Counted from the stretch's first letter, positions 39,343 to 47,945 are shown. The stretch is 64,000 nt of DNA from JBKQVT01 sp963727245 (GCA_963727245.1 CAVSFO010000009.1:248001-312000); one strand, 5' to 3'. Program-made: numbers and translations. The notes: a model not told the origin generated them from the sequence alone.

Positions 39343-39852
39343 ATGGCAACCAACGCGTGTGCCACATCATCGGAACATCATGCCTCGATCGAGGCCGTCC
39401 AAGGCGCTTTGGCTGAAATCTCGGCCGGCCGCCGCGACTTCGAGGAGTTCTTGGGCGACCTGTTCGATCAATGGCGAGAGCTGCGGGAGCAGTGCGCCTT
39501 GCTGGAGCGGGAGCGAGAGATGTTGCAATCGCAGGTGGAGGCGGCCCGCAGGCATAACAACAAATTGGCGGAAACCGTGGCCGGACAACAGCGCCGCAAC
39601 ACCGCCCAACAACGGCAATGGAGCAGCGAACTGAGACGCCTGCGACGATTGCTGGAAGACCTGATTGGGCGGCGGGCGCGGAAACGAAGCTCGCCCCGCG
39701 AAGCCGCAACGGATACCACGACCATGCGGAGCATCGTCGTGGCGCCCAGTGCCACTGCTGGCTTGCCCAGCAGTGGTGGAGTACCGCCGCCCGGAGCACT
39801 GCTGGCCAAGCCAGCAGTGGCACTCGATGGCCCGGACGAGAAAACGTCCTAA
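39343..39852 (+). CDS. small coiled-coil protein with repeat-derived C-terminus
   Basis: A 169-residue soluble protein of unknown function. Residues about 35-110 are strongly coiled-coil (WRELREQCALLERERE, SSELRRLRRLLEDLI). The last 40 residues (SATAGLPSSGGVPPPGALLA) are encoded by the family B palindrome at 39749-39823, so the ancestral stop probably lay earlier. It is followed closely by another unknown gene on the same strand; the pair may belong together. ATG 39343 is the first in-frame start and has no strong ribosome-binding site. Confidence 0.55.
   Translation: MATNACATSSEHHASIEAVQGALAEISAGRRDFEEFLGDLFDQWRELREQCALLEREREMLQSQVEAARRHNNKLAETVAGQQRRNTAQQRQWSSELRRLRRLLEDLIGRRARKRSSPREAATDTTTMRSIVVAPSATAGLPSSGGVPPPGALLAKPAVALDGPDEKTS
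39749..39823. repeat. dispersed inverted repeat family B, inside a coding region
   Basis: Arms GTGCCACTGCTGGCTTGCCC.. and its complement. The copy is read in frame as the C-terminus of the coiled-coil protein. Confidence 0.85.
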
Positions 39853-39864
39853 CGCGACTTCCAA

Positions 39865-39908
39865 GGGGACAGTCCCATTTTCGTCGGACGAAAATTGGGA
39901 CAGTCCCC
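39865..39908. repeat. dispersed inverted repeat family C
   Basis: GGGGACAGTCCCATTTTCG and its complement around GTCGGAC form a hairpin between the coiled-coil gene and the next gene. Confidence 0.8.
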
Positions 39909-39945
39909 AAGCTGTTCTTTTACGCGTCTTAATCGAGAGGTTGGC

Positions 39946-41259
39946 ATGTTCCTGATCGAGCAAGCCATTTTTGCTCCCAGCCCGGACGGCGGCGGCTGCC
40001 AACTGGCGGCGGCCAGCGGGGGGCTGGGCAGTGACGACCGGCGGGAACTGGCCGCCTGGGGACCGTCGCACGACGGGCTGTGGAAGCCGGACGCCGGCCG
40101 AAAGAGCATCAACTTTCATCCGTTGTCCAGCGGCAACTTCTGCGTCTCGCGCAGCACGCCGGCCGGCTGGGACGGCGGTGGCCCGGGCGGGCCAGGGGTT
40201 GCGACGCACTGCCTGATCGTCCCCGCGGCGGGACTGCGGCAGTTCGCCAACAACCCGCTGGCGCTGGCGGAAGAGGCCGCGGCCGCCGGGGCCTTCGACA
40301 CGCATCGGCAGCGGCCCGGCGGTCTGCAACCGCTGCAACTCAGCGGCGGCGCGGCGGCCGTCGACCTGCTCCTCTTGGAGCGCGTCGGCGACCAACTGGG
40401 AGCGGAGCGGCTGGCCGCCCTGGTGCAAGCAGCCTTGCAGTCGGTTTGCCTGGCCGTGGGAGGCGGGCTGCCGGTCCATCAGCTCCTGGCCGCCGTGCTG
40501 AACTGCCTGCCTGTCGAGTGTCGCACCGAATTCTCCTTTTCCACCGAGTTGAAGTTTTCTTCGCGGCGCCCGCTGCGGATCATCGCCCTGCCGTGCGATC
40601 CGGCGGCCGGGAACTGGCTGGCGCACCACCCCGGCGTCACGCTCCTGGACCTCGAGCAGACGCCGCCGGGAAGCACGGCGCTGGGCGACTGGGCCCGGCT
40701 GATCGAGCGGGTCGCCGGCCGCAACGACTTTGCCTTCCTGGCGGCCCAGCTCTCGCAGCGGCGTGGGGCGCTGGGGCTGGAAGACCTGCCCGCTCTGGGC
40801 TTGCAGTTGTGCGACGAGCTCGACCTCTCGCGGCCCGAGGGCGGCCAGGCGGCCGCCGACGATTCCGCGCCGGGAGGAGATGCCAACGGCCGGCGGGCGC
40901 ACGCCGCGCATCATCGTTTCCAGAAGAGTGCGGAGGGCGCGACCGCGCTGCGCTCCGCCGCCGCGCCGTCCCACGATCTCCATGCCGACGCGCCGGAAGT
41001 GTTGGAGAAGCTGGAGGCCCTGGACGACGCCGTCTATGATGCCATCAACGGCCACGCGGCCGCGCTGGAGCGACTGCAAGCCCTCTGGCCGGCCGCGTTG
41101 GCTAATCTTGGCGAGCCCTTCCTGGCCGAGTCGCGCGAGCAATATCTCCGCTATGCGCTGACGATCTGGGAGAACTGCCTCGACCCCCACGGCGTCCACG
41201 ACCCGGCCCGCGCCGTGCAGGCCCTGGACGTGCTCTGCGTGCTGTTCGACGAAACGTAG
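39946..41259 (+). CDS. uncharacterised protein, possibly GTPase-associated-protein-like
   Basis: A 437-residue soluble protein. The N-terminal part (IEQAIFAPSPDGGGCQLAAA, then a segment with FVCS-like FCVSRSTPAGWDG) recalls the GAP1 N-terminal domains that accompany GTPase-based systems, but the match is by eye and weak. The middle contains a beta-strand-rich ECRTEFSFSTELKFSSRRPL block; the C-terminal third is helical (EVLEKLEALDDAVYDAINGH). There is no signal peptide or membrane segment. ATG 39946 follows a gagagg ribosome-binding site. Gene presence is well supported by codon use; the function is unknown. Confidence 0.6.
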   Translation: MFLIEQAIFAPSPDGGGCQLAAASGGLGSDDRRELAAWGPSHDGLWKPDAGRKSINFHPLSSGNFCVSRSTPAGWDGGGPGGPGVATHCLIVPAAGLRQFANNPLALAEEAAAAGAFDTHRQRPGGLQPLQLSGGAAAVDLLLLERVGDQLGAERLAALVQAALQSVCLAVGGGLPVHQLLAAVLNCLPVECRTEFSFSTELKFSSRRPLRIIALPCDPAAGNWLAHHPGVTLLDLEQTPPGSTALGDWARLIERVAGRNDFAFLAAQLSQRRGALGLEDLPALGLQLCDELDLSRPEGGQAAADDSAPGGDANGRRAHAAHHRFQKSAEGATALRSAAAPSHDLHADAPEVLEKLEALDDAVYDAINGHAAALERLQALWPAALANLGEPFLAESREQYLRYALTIWENCLDPHGVHDPARAVQALDVLCVLFDET

Positions 41260-41281
41260 CCCTGTCCCCTTGGGCGGCGCA

Positions 41282-41362
41282 GGGGGACAGTCCCATTTTC
41301 GCGGCGAAATCGTCCCTTTGCACAGCAGCACCGTCCGCGCCGCGAAAATCGGGACAGTCCCC
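41282..41362. repeat. dispersed inverted repeat family C, long-loop copy
   Basis: Arms of about 22 bases (GGGGGACAGTCCCATTTTCG and complement) enclose a 35-base loop. The element separates the convergent genes ending at 41259 and 41363. Confidence 0.8.
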
Positions 41363-41785
41363 TCAGGCCACGACCTTGAAGACCTTGTCGTGCTCGTGGG
41401 CGTGCTCGGCCATGTGAATGCCCACCGACTGACCAGCCTTCGCCACGGTCACCGGCTGGTGGTCGACTTGGATCGAGTCGACGTTCTGGGTGAAGTCGCT
41501 GGTGTGACCCTTGATGTGGATCGTGTCGCCGACGGCCAGCATGTCGTGCTGGATCTCGATTGCGGCCACGCCGATCTTGCCGAAATAATGCGTGATTTTG
41601 CCCAATTCCACTTCCGCCATCGGAGCACCCTCCTTTTGAAATGCCGTGTCCGAACGGGTGTGGCCGCTGCGCAGGTCTGCGCCGGGGAACGACAACTCCA
41701 CGCCACAATGGCATCGGACCCGGTGCCCAAACTGGAACAACGTGACGTCAAAGCCCATCCCGCATCGCGGGCAGGTAATCGCCAT
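41363..41785 (-). CDS. zinc-ribbon plus EF-Tu-domain-like protein with a likely internal start
   Basis: One open frame with two parts. Read from ATG 41785, after a gaggaggaagacc site, it encodes a zinc ribbon (MAITCPRCGMGFDVTLFQFG, then RCHCG) and a linker. Read from ATG 41620, preceded by the stronger aaaggagggtgctccg, it encodes an 85-residue beta-barrel, MAEVELGKITHYFGKIGVAA, with VGDTIHIKGHTSDFTQNVDS. That part matches the stand-alone translation-factor domain-2-like proteins common in archaea and bacteria. Either it is a fusion, or the barrel is also made separately from the internal site. The function of the family is not established. Confidence 0.7.
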   Translation of the reverse strand: MAITCPRCGMGFDVTLFQFGHRVRCHCGVELSFPGADLRSGHTRSDTAFQKEGAPMAEVELGKITHYFGKIGVAAIEIQHDMLAVGDTIHIKGHTSDFTQNVDSIQVDHQPVTVAKAGQSVGIHMAEHAHEHDKVFKVVA

Positions 41786-41846
41786 CGGGTCTTCCTCCTC
41801 TCCATTGTACAAAATGCCCCCGGGCGGACAACTACCACGCTCACCG

Positions 41847-41921
41847 GTAGGTCAGGCACTCCGTGCCTGACGCCCCCCGGATTCTGGCGGCCTTCTGTCA
41901 GGCACGGAGTGCCTGACCTAC
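41847..41921. repeat. inverted repeat family E (GTAGGTCAGGCACTCCGTGC..)
   Basis: Two inverted arms, each containing the palindrome TCAGGCACTCCGTGCCTGA or its complement, separated by about 25 bases. Only one copy is present in this window. Confidence 0.8.
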
Positions 41922-41940
41922 GCGACTCACCGCATTACGC

Positions 41941-42591
41941 TCAATCGACCAGCAGGACCACGAGGCGTTTCGGGCCGTGCACGCCCAGGATGAGGATCTT
42001 TTCGATGTCGGCGGTGCGGCTGGGGCCTGTGACCAGGACGAATTCACCCCGCAGACCCGCATCACCGCAGCGGCGGCCCAGCTCGGCCCAGGCAGCCGGC
42101 AAATGCTCGGCCACTTGGGCCACCCGTCCAATCACCACGCACTCCGGCGGCAGGTAGCACATGAGCCGCTCGTGGGTGGTGCCGCAGGCGATCACGCAGG
42201 AGCCGGTGTCGGCCAGGAAGGCGTCGGCCGCGACCAGCCCGGCGGGCAACTGCGCGATCCGCTCGGGTTTCCACTGGGAGTCCACCCAACTTACGCGATC
42301 CGGCGGCAAGGCGGCGGTCAGTTCCCGCGTCAACGGGCCGTCCACGGCGCCGAGGGTGGACCAGGGGGCGGCCTGGCTCAGTTGGGCCAGTTGCTGCTGT
42401 GCCTCGGCCATCGAGCGGCAGCGGATCGTCTCGCCGTGGACGGCCTTCAGTTCCTCGGCGAAGCGATCCGCCAGGACGCTCTTGTCGGACGTTTGCCGGG
42501 GCCAGACCTCGGGCACCCCGGGCAGCGCTGCCGCCGGAGTGCCGGCGAGGCTGGTGCGGATGCGGTGCAGGATGGCGTCGCGGCTGTTCAT
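41941..42591 (-). CDS. lutC: lactate utilization protein C (LUD domain)
   Basis: A 216-residue LUD-domain protein, third gene of a lutABC operon for L-lactate oxidation. It has the family start MNSRDAILHRIRTSL, the block DAFLADTGSCVIACGTTHER and the C-terminal VTGPSRTADIEKILILGVHG-type motif. The lutC product has no iron-sulphur cluster of its own. ATG 42591 is chosen because upstream in-frame sequence belongs to the family D repeat. It lies 125 bases downstream of lutB, the gap being filled by that repeat. Confidence 0.88.
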   Translation of the reverse strand: MNSRDAILHRIRTSLAGTPAAALPGVPEVWPRQTSDKSVLADRFAEELKAVHGETIRCRSMAEAQQQLAQLSQAAPWSTLGAVDGPLTRELTAALPPDRVSWVDSQWKPERIAQLPAGLVAADAFLADTGSCVIACGTTHERLMCYLPPECVVIGRVAQVAEHLPAAWAELGRRCGDAGLRGEFVLVTGPSRTADIEKILILGVHGPKRLVVLLVD

Positions 42592-42609
42592 GGCTTTGGC
42601 TCGGTGTTC

Positions 42610-42691
42610 GTAGGGTGGGTCGAGCGCAGCGAGCCCCACCATTTTTTCGGCAGATTCATTGGTGGGGCTCGCTGCGCTCGACCCACCCTAC
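42610..42691. repeat. dispersed inverted repeat family D between lutB and lutC
   Basis: Arms GTAGGGTGGGTCGAGCGCAG.. (42610-42640) and complement (42661-42691) flank a T-rich loop. It is inserted inside an operon. Confidence 0.85.
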
Positions 42692-42716
42692 CCGAATGTC
42701 CCTCGTTGTGGTTCCG

Positions 42717-44111
42717 TTACTTTTTGCGGCGCCGCCACCAACTGCGGAAGGCCGGGCCGGGGACCTTGGGCAAGGCGCGGCCGCGGGTCCAGGCGCCCAG
42801 CTTGCCCGGGTGCCAGGGCCAGAGCGGCGCCAGCCGCACACCCTGCCGGACGGCCCACATCGTCAGCCTGTAGCGCAGCGGCCCGCCCATCGCCCAGGCC
42901 CAGAGCATCCACGTCAGCCGCTCGCCGGCCGAGCGCACGGGCGAGGGCTCGTTGACGGCGCGATAGCGCAAGTGGACGAGTTGGTGGGCGATGTCGATCT
43001 TCACCGGACAGACTTCGCCGCAGGCCCCGCACAGCGACGAGGCGAACGGCAACATGCCGGCCTGCTCCAGACCGACCAGGTGCGGCGTGAGGATGGCGCC
43101 GATGGGGCCGGGATAGACCCAGCCGTAGGCCCAGCCGCCGGTGCGGCGATAGACCGGGCAGGCGTTCAGGCAGGCCCCGCAGCGGACGCAGTGGAGCGCG
43201 GCCCAGGCTGCCGGGTCCTTCAGCACGTTGGTGCGGCCGTTGTCGAGGAAGATGATGTACAGCTTCTGTCCGGCCGTGGGGCCGTGGATGAGGTGCGTGT
43301 AGGTGGTGAGTTTCTGGCCGGTGCCGCTGCGGGCCAGCAGGTTCAGCAGCAGCGGCAGGTAGTCGATGCGCGGCAACACCTTTTCGATGCCGACCACGGC
43401 GACGTGGATCGGCGGCGTGGCGGTCGACAGCCCGGCGTTGCCCTCGTTCTCGACCAGCACCAGCGTGCCGGTGTCGGCGACGGCGAAATTGCCGCCGGAA
43501 ATGCCCATGCCCGCCCGCAGGTACTCGTCGCGAAGGCGGCGGCGGGCGATGGCCGTCAGTCCCTGGTGCTCCTCGGTGAAGGGCTCGCCCAATTCCCGTT
43601 CAAACAGCCGGCCCACGTCGGCGGCCGACATGTGAATGGCCGGCGTGACGATGTGGATCGGCCGCTGGCCGGCCAGTTGCACGATGTACTCGCCCAGGTC
43701 GGTCTCGACGGGCCGGATGCCGGCGGCCTGGAGCACGTGGTTGAGTTCCATTTCCTCGGTCACCATCGACTTCGACTTGACCACGCTGCGGACGCCGTGT
43801 TGCCGGGCGATGTCCAGCACGTAGCGGTTGGCCTCGGCGGCGTTTTCGGCAAACAGCACCGTCGCCCCCTTGGCCGTCATCCGCTGCTCGAACTGGACCA
43901 GCAGTTTGTCGAGATTGGCGACGGCGTATTTCTTGACTTCGTGGGCCGCCTCGCGCCATTGCTGGAAATAGGGCACCGCGTCGGTCACGGCGCGGTTGTT
44001 CTTGCTGGAAAACTGGGCCGTCTTGCCCAGCGCTTCAAACCCCGGGCCCGGCTCGTAGAGCCCTTTGGTGTCTTCCGTTCGGAACGGGGCACCATCGAGT
44101 GAGGCGTCCAT
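42717..44111 (-). CDS. lutB: lactate utilization iron-sulphur protein B
   Basis: A 464-residue protein with an N-terminal LUD domain (VVKSKSMVTEEMELNHVLQA, GNFAVADTGTLVLVENEGNA) and a C-terminal ferredoxin-like domain with two 4Fe-4S motifs (CVRCGACLNACPVY and CGACGEVCPVKIDI). It is expected to carry electrons from lactate oxidation within a LutABC complex at the inner membrane. A C-terminal hydrophobic/amphipathic tail with a basic end (RSWWRRRKK) is present. The start at 44111 follows lutA by 47 bases, a gap made of short ATG-AAGG repeats. Confidence 0.92.
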   Translation of the reverse strand: MDASLDGAPFRTEDTKGLYEPGPGFEALGKTAQFSSKNNRAVTDAVPYFQQWREAAHEVKKYAVANLDKLLVQFEQRMTAKGATVLFAENAAEANRYVLDIARQHGVRSVVKSKSMVTEEMELNHVLQAAGIRPVETDLGEYIVQLAGQRPIHIVTPAIHMSAADVGRLFERELGEPFTEEHQGLTAIARRRLRDEYLRAGMGISGGNFAVADTGTLVLVENEGNAGLSTATPPIHVAVVGIEKVLPRIDYLPLLLNLLARSGTGQKLTTYTHLIHGPTAGQKLYIIFLDNGRTNVLKDPAAWAALHCVRCGACLNACPVYRRTGGWAYGWVYPGPIGAILTPHLVGLEQAGMLPFASSLCGACGEVCPVKIDIAHQLVHLRYRAVNEPSPVRSAGERLTWMLWAWAMGGPLRYRLTMWAVRQGVRLAPLWPWHPGKLGAWTRGRALPKVPGPAFRSWWRRRKK

Positions 44112-44120
44112 AAAGATAAG

Positions 44121-44155
44121 GATGAAGGATAAAGGATGAAGGATAAAGGACGATA
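44121..44155. repeat. GGATGAAGGATAAA short tandem repeat
   Basis: About three degenerate units of GGATGAAGGATAAA occupy the lutA-lutB gap. A second cluster lies at 50624-50661. Confidence 0.75.
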
Positions 44156-44158
44156 TAC

Positions 44159-44959
44159 TCAGTTTTCGTTGGCGACCAGGACCTCGGCGATGTGCATGGT
44201 GCGGATGGGTCGCGTGGCCGGATCGCGCCGCAGGATGCCGCCCAAGTGCATCAAGCAACTGATGTCGGGCGAGACGACCACCTCGGCGCCGCTGCGGACG
44301 ACGTTGGCGGCCTTGGTGCGGCCCATCGCCAGCGAGGCGCCGGGCATCTTCACGCTGAAGGTGCCGCCGAAGCCGCAGCATTCCTCCACCTCCGGCAAGT
44401 CGCAACAGGTGAGGCCGCGAACGCTCTGCAACAACCGCCGGGGCGGATCGGCCACGCCCAACTCGCGCCGGCCGTGGCAGCCGATGTGCAGGGCGACCTT
44501 GTGCGGGAAGCTGGCGCCCGTATCGGTCACGCCCAGGATGTCGACGAGAAACTCGGTCAGCTCGAACACGCGGCGGCCGACGGCGACGATCCGCGGGTCC
44601 GTGTCGACGTGGCCGAAAAACACCCGGCACATCGCCGTGCAGGAGGCCGAGGGGCAGACGATCCAACGATGCTCTTGGAAGACGTCGCAAAAGTGGCGGA
44701 TCACCCGCCGCGCCTCGTCCCAGTAGCCCGAGTTGAAGGCCGGCTGGCCGCAACAGGTCTGGGCGGGTGGAAAGACCGCCGGCACGCCCTGGCGGGTGAG
44801 CAACTCGACGGTCGCCCGGCCGATCTCCGGATAGAACTGGTCGATATAGCAGGGGATGAACAGCGCCACCGGCTCGCCCCGGGCGTAGGGGGGATCATCC
44901 TGGCGGGGCGCGACCGGGCAGGGGCTGGGCGGTTTTTCCGTGGGAACGAACTGGATCAT
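44159..44959 (-). CDS. lutA: lactate utilization protein A (CCG-domain iron-sulphur protein)
   Basis: A 266-residue cytoplasmic protein with two cysteine-rich CCG domains, as in GlpC/HdrB-like proteins: CCGQPAFNSGYWDEARRV and CCGFGGTFSVKMPGAS, together with FIPCYIDQFYPE and HIGCHGRRE. First gene of lutABC, on the minus strand. The start at 44959 has an N-terminal extension of about 28 residues before ALFIPCYIDQ; a later start is possible but no better ribosome-binding site is seen. Family D repeat lies upstream, where the promoter would be expected. Confidence 0.9.
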   Translation of the reverse strand: MIQFVPTEKPPSPCPVAPRQDDPPYARGEPVALFIPCYIDQFYPEIGRATVELLTRQGVPAVFPPAQTCCGQPAFNSGYWDEARRVIRHFCDVFQEHRWIVCPSASCTAMCRVFFGHVDTDPRIVAVGRRVFELTEFLVDILGVTDTGASFPHKVALHIGCHGRRELGVADPPRRLLQSVRGLTCCDLPEVEECCGFGGTFSVKMPGASLAMGRTKAANVVRSGAEVVVSPDISCLMHLGGILRRDPATRPIRTMHIAEVLVANEN

Positions 44960-45011
44960 CGCTTCTCGGCTTGCCGGGGTAAGGAGTTAGCTTCTGGTTC
45001 GGAAGGCACTT

Positions 45012-45094
45012 GTAGGGTGGGTCGAGGCGCAGCGAGCCCCACCAAAATCCGCGAAAAACTGATGGTGGGGCTCGCTGCACTCGACCCACCCTAC
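45012..45094. repeat. dispersed inverted repeat family D upstream of lutA
   Basis: Inverted arms of about 30 bases around CCAAAATCCGCGAAAAACTG. The loop resembles that of the copy at 10984-11045. Confidence 0.85.
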
Positions 45095-45248
45095 AAATTT
45101 ACGGCCTTCCGCAATAGGAACGAATATACACCGCGCCGGGTGATTACTAACCAGCATCTTACCACGGCGGTCAGGCGGGCGGAATGTGGGGCCGTGGAAG
45201 GGCAGGGGGCCAGGGGGGAGGAGAGGGGCGAGGCCTGCCGGCCCCCCG

Positions 45249-45277
45249 TTGACATGGCGGGACGGCGCGTTTATGAT
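45249..45277 (+). promoter_or_regulatory. near-consensus sigma-70 promoter TTGACA-N17-TATGAT
   Basis: A perfect -35 TTGACA (45249-45254), a 17-base spacer and a -10 TATGAT (45272-45277) lie about 80 bases upstream of rpmF. It is the best promoter match found in the window and fits constitutive expression of ribosomal and lipid genes. Confidence 0.8.
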
Positions 45278-45357
45278 GATTCGTTTCGCCCGATCCCACA
45301 GAGAGTGTTAAGGCGGCTGGCCCCGGGGAGGGTGCAGTCCGCACACGGAGCAAACCG

Positions 45358-45534
45358 ATGGCCGTTCCAAAACGCCGACATTCCAACGCCCGTACCGGCA
45401 CCCGCCGGGCCCACGACGCCCAGCCGCCGCGGCACATCCTGTATTGCCCGCAATGCAGCACGGCGGTGCCGCCGCACACGATTTGCCCGAAGTGCGGGCA
45501 TTACATGGGCCGAAAGATCGTCGACACCGAATGA
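45358..45534 (+). CDS. rpmF: 50S ribosomal protein L32
   Basis: A 58-residue protein of the large ribosomal subunit. MAVPKRRHSNARTGTRRAHD is the canonical L32 start, and CPQC with CPKC form the zinc ribbon in ILYCPQCSTAVPPHTICPKC. The end GHYMGRKIVDTE is family-typical. Its linkage to fatty-acid synthesis genes is conserved in many bacteria, where rpmF is followed by plsX and fabH. Here fabD follows directly after 16 bases. Confidence 0.95.
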   Translation: MAVPKRRHSNARTGTRRAHDAQPPRHILYCPQCSTAVPPHTICPKCGHYMGRKIVDTE

Positions 45535-45550
45535 CGAGGGCGTAGTCCGC

Positions 45551-46458
45551 TTGAGCAAGATCGCCTTTCTCTTCCCTGGTCAGGGGCGCAGAGCGTGGGG
45601 ATGGGCCGGCGTTTGGCCGAGTCGCTGCCCGCCGCCCGGGACCTCTACGACCGTGCCGCCGGAGTGCTGGGCTACGACCTGGCCAAGCTCTGCTTCGAGG
45701 GCCCGGCCGACGTGCTCGATTCCACCGTCTACAGCCAACCGGCGCTGTTCGTGACCAGCCTGGCGGCGTTGGAGTCGTTGCGCGCCGCATCGCCCGAGGT
45801 CGTGTTGGGCTGCGAAGCGGCGGCCGGCCTGAGCCTGGGCGAGTATACGGCCATGGTCTTCGCCGGCATCATGGATTTTGAGGACGGCCTGACGCTGGTC
45901 CAGAAGCGCGGCGCCGCCATGCAGCAGGCCGCCGACGCCACCCCCAGCGGCATGGTCACCCTGCTGGGCCTGGAGCGCGTGCAGGTCGAGACCCTCTGCG
46001 CCAAGGCCCGCCAAGGCGAGATCCTGGAAATCGCCAACCTCCTCTGTCCGGGCACGATCGTCATTTCGGGGACCAACGGGGCCTGCGAGCGGGCCGCCGA
46101 GCTGGCCCCCTCCCTGGGCGCCATGAAGGCCGTTCCACTGGCCGTGGCCGGGGCCTTCCATACCACGATCATGCGGCCGGCCGACCAGCAATGTGCCGCC
46201 GCCTTGGCGGACGTGCCCATGCACCGCCCCAAAATCCGCGTCGTTTTCAACGTCGATGCCCGGCCCCACGACGATCCCGAGGAAATCCGCCGCTTGATGG
46301 TCCGGCAGATCGTGCAGCCGGTCCTGTGGGAAGACTCGATGCGATACCTTTTGCAAGAGGGCTTCGACGAGTTTTATGAGATCGGTCCCGGCCGGGTGCT
46401 GCGCGGATTGTTGCGCCGCATCGACCGCAAAGTCCAATGCCAGAACGTAGACGTCTGA
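45551..46458 (+). CDS. fabD: malonyl-CoA:ACP transacylase (frameshifted near the start)
   Basis: Transfers malonyl groups from CoA to acyl carrier protein. The TTG start at 45551 gives SKIAFLFPGQG; then a G is missing from the run caggggcgcag near 45586, after which the frame resumes as SVGMGRRLAESLPAARDLYD. The nucleophile Ser is in GLSLGEYTA (where many homologues have GHSLGE) and the catalytic His in AGAFHTTIM. The length is about 302 residues, as usual for FabD. It is part of the rpmF-fabD-fabG-acpP-fabF series. Confidence 0.92.
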
Positions 46459-46508
46459 AGGAGCCCCCCAGCGTGACGCCGTCCGCCAAGAGCCGAATTT
46501 CCAAGCGG

Positions 46509-46583
46509 GTGCCACTGCTGGCTTGTTCAGCAGTGTCGAACCGCCACTAAGCGCAACACTGCTGGACAAGCCAGCAGTGGCAC
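46509..46583. repeat. dispersed inverted repeat family B inside the fab cluster
   Basis: Arms GTGCCACTGCTGGCTTGTTC.. and complement lie between fabD and fabG. It interrupts an otherwise tight operon and could attenuate read-through. Confidence 0.85.
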
Positions 46584-46640
46584 CCATATTATCAAGCCTA
46601 CCCGGAATACAACCCCCCAATTCTGAATCGCTACACGAAC

Positions 46641-47412
46641 ATGACAGAAGCCGCCAAGAGCCGAATTTCCACCGATTTGACCGCTCAGCCCGCCATTGTC
46701 ACCGGGGCCGCCCGGGGCCTGGGCCGGGCCATCGCCCAGACGCTGGCCGCCGCCGGCGCCAAGGTCGCCTGCATCGACATCAACGTCGAGAGCCTGAAGG
46801 AGACGGTCGAGGGCATCCGCGCCGCCGGCGGCGTGGCCGAGCCGCTGGCCTGCAACGTCACCGACAGCGAGCCGCGTCGGCCATGTGGTCGATGAAGTGG
46901 TCAAGATGTGGGGGGGACTGTATATCCTGGTCAACAACGCCGGCATCACCCGCGACAACATGATCCTGCGGATGAAAGACGACCAGTGGGATGCGGTGCT
47001 GAACATTAACCTCCGCGGCACCTTCCTCTTTATCCGCGCCGCCGCCCGGCCCATGATCAAGGGGCACCGGGGGCGGATCATCAACATTGCCAGCGTGTCC
47101 GGGTTGATGGGCAATCCGGGGCAGGCCAACTACTCGGCCTCCAAGGCGGGGGTGATCGGCCTGACCCGGACCGTCGCCCGGGAGCTGGCCGGCCGCAACG
47201 TCACCGTCAACGCCGTGGCCCCCGGGTTCATCGCCACCGACATGACGGCCGCCCTGGGCGAGGAGACGCTGGCACAGGTCAAGAAGGAGATCCCGCTGGG
47301 CCGGCTGGGCCAACCCCAGGACGTCGCCGATGCCGTGCTGTTTCTGGCCAGCGACGCCGCCAGTTTCATTACCGGGCACGTCCTGACAGTGGACGGGGGT
47401 ATTACCGTATAA
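46641..47412 (+). CDS. fabG: 3-oxoacyl-ACP reductase (frameshifted)
   Basis: Reduces 3-oxoacyl-ACP with NADPH. The cofactor motif is VTGAARGLGRAIAQ, and the catalytic residues are in LYILVNNAGITRDNM (Asn), INIASVSGLMGNPG (Ser) and ANYSASKAGVIGL (Tyr and Lys). The C-terminal end ITGHVLTVDGGITV is complete. Frames change near 46872: CNVTDSE joins RVGHVVDEVVKMWG if one C is removed. About 256 residues, standard for FabG. Confidence 0.93.
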
Positions 47413-47678
47413 GGCCGAGAACTACCAAAAAATCCGTGAAATAAATTGACTCCCGATGATTTTTCCCCTCTGCCCCAGATTCCGAAGAAAAGCAGTGGGG
47501 GGTGATATGGACACGGGGGCCAAAAACCGTTATATCTTTCTGGATTGCTGAAAAAGCAGGTAAGTCACAGAGTCTGTAACTCTGAGGAAGAGTTTTTATC
47601 CCAAGCAGCGTCGGGTGGGGGCGGCCATGGGAGTGCATCCCCCCCCAATAACGTGCGGTTAGCAGGAGGAATCCCAAG
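47413..47678. other. long leader before acpP
   Basis: This 266-base gap has no dispersed repeat, unlike most gaps here, and is AT-richer, with several T and A runs. A TTGACT lies at 47446 but without a good -10 box. It may hold an independent acpP promoter or an mRNA leader; nothing specific was recognised. Confidence 0.4.
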
Positions 47679-47936
47679 GTGGCCTCAGTCGAAGAACGCG
47701 TGATTGATATCGTCGCCGAGCAACTCGGCGTCAGCAAGGACCAGATTACTCGCGAGACGTCATTCGTCAACGATCTGGGGGCCGATTCCCTGGATACCGT
47801 GGAATTGGTGATGGAACTCGAAGAAGAGTTCGACATCAATATCCCCGATGACGCCGCGGAAAAAATCCAGACCGTCGGCCAAGCCATCGAGCACATCGAA
47901 AAAGCGGTTGCCAAGAGCGAAAGCTCCTCTTCCTAG
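47679..47936 (+). CDS. acpP: acyl carrier protein
   Basis: An 85-residue acidic four-helix protein that carries growing fatty acids on a phosphopantetheine arm. The attachment site is Ser37 in [20 protein letters not shown]. The GTG start at 47679 follows agcaggaggaatccc. The C-terminus is slightly longer than typical, with a Ser-rich end. fabF begins nine bases after the stop. Confidence 0.95.
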   Translation: MASVEERVIDIVAEQLGVSKDQITRETSFVNDLGADSLDTVELVMELEEEFDINIPDDAAEKIQTVGQAIEHIEKAVAKSESSSS

Positions 47937-47945
47937 CGGATTTCC

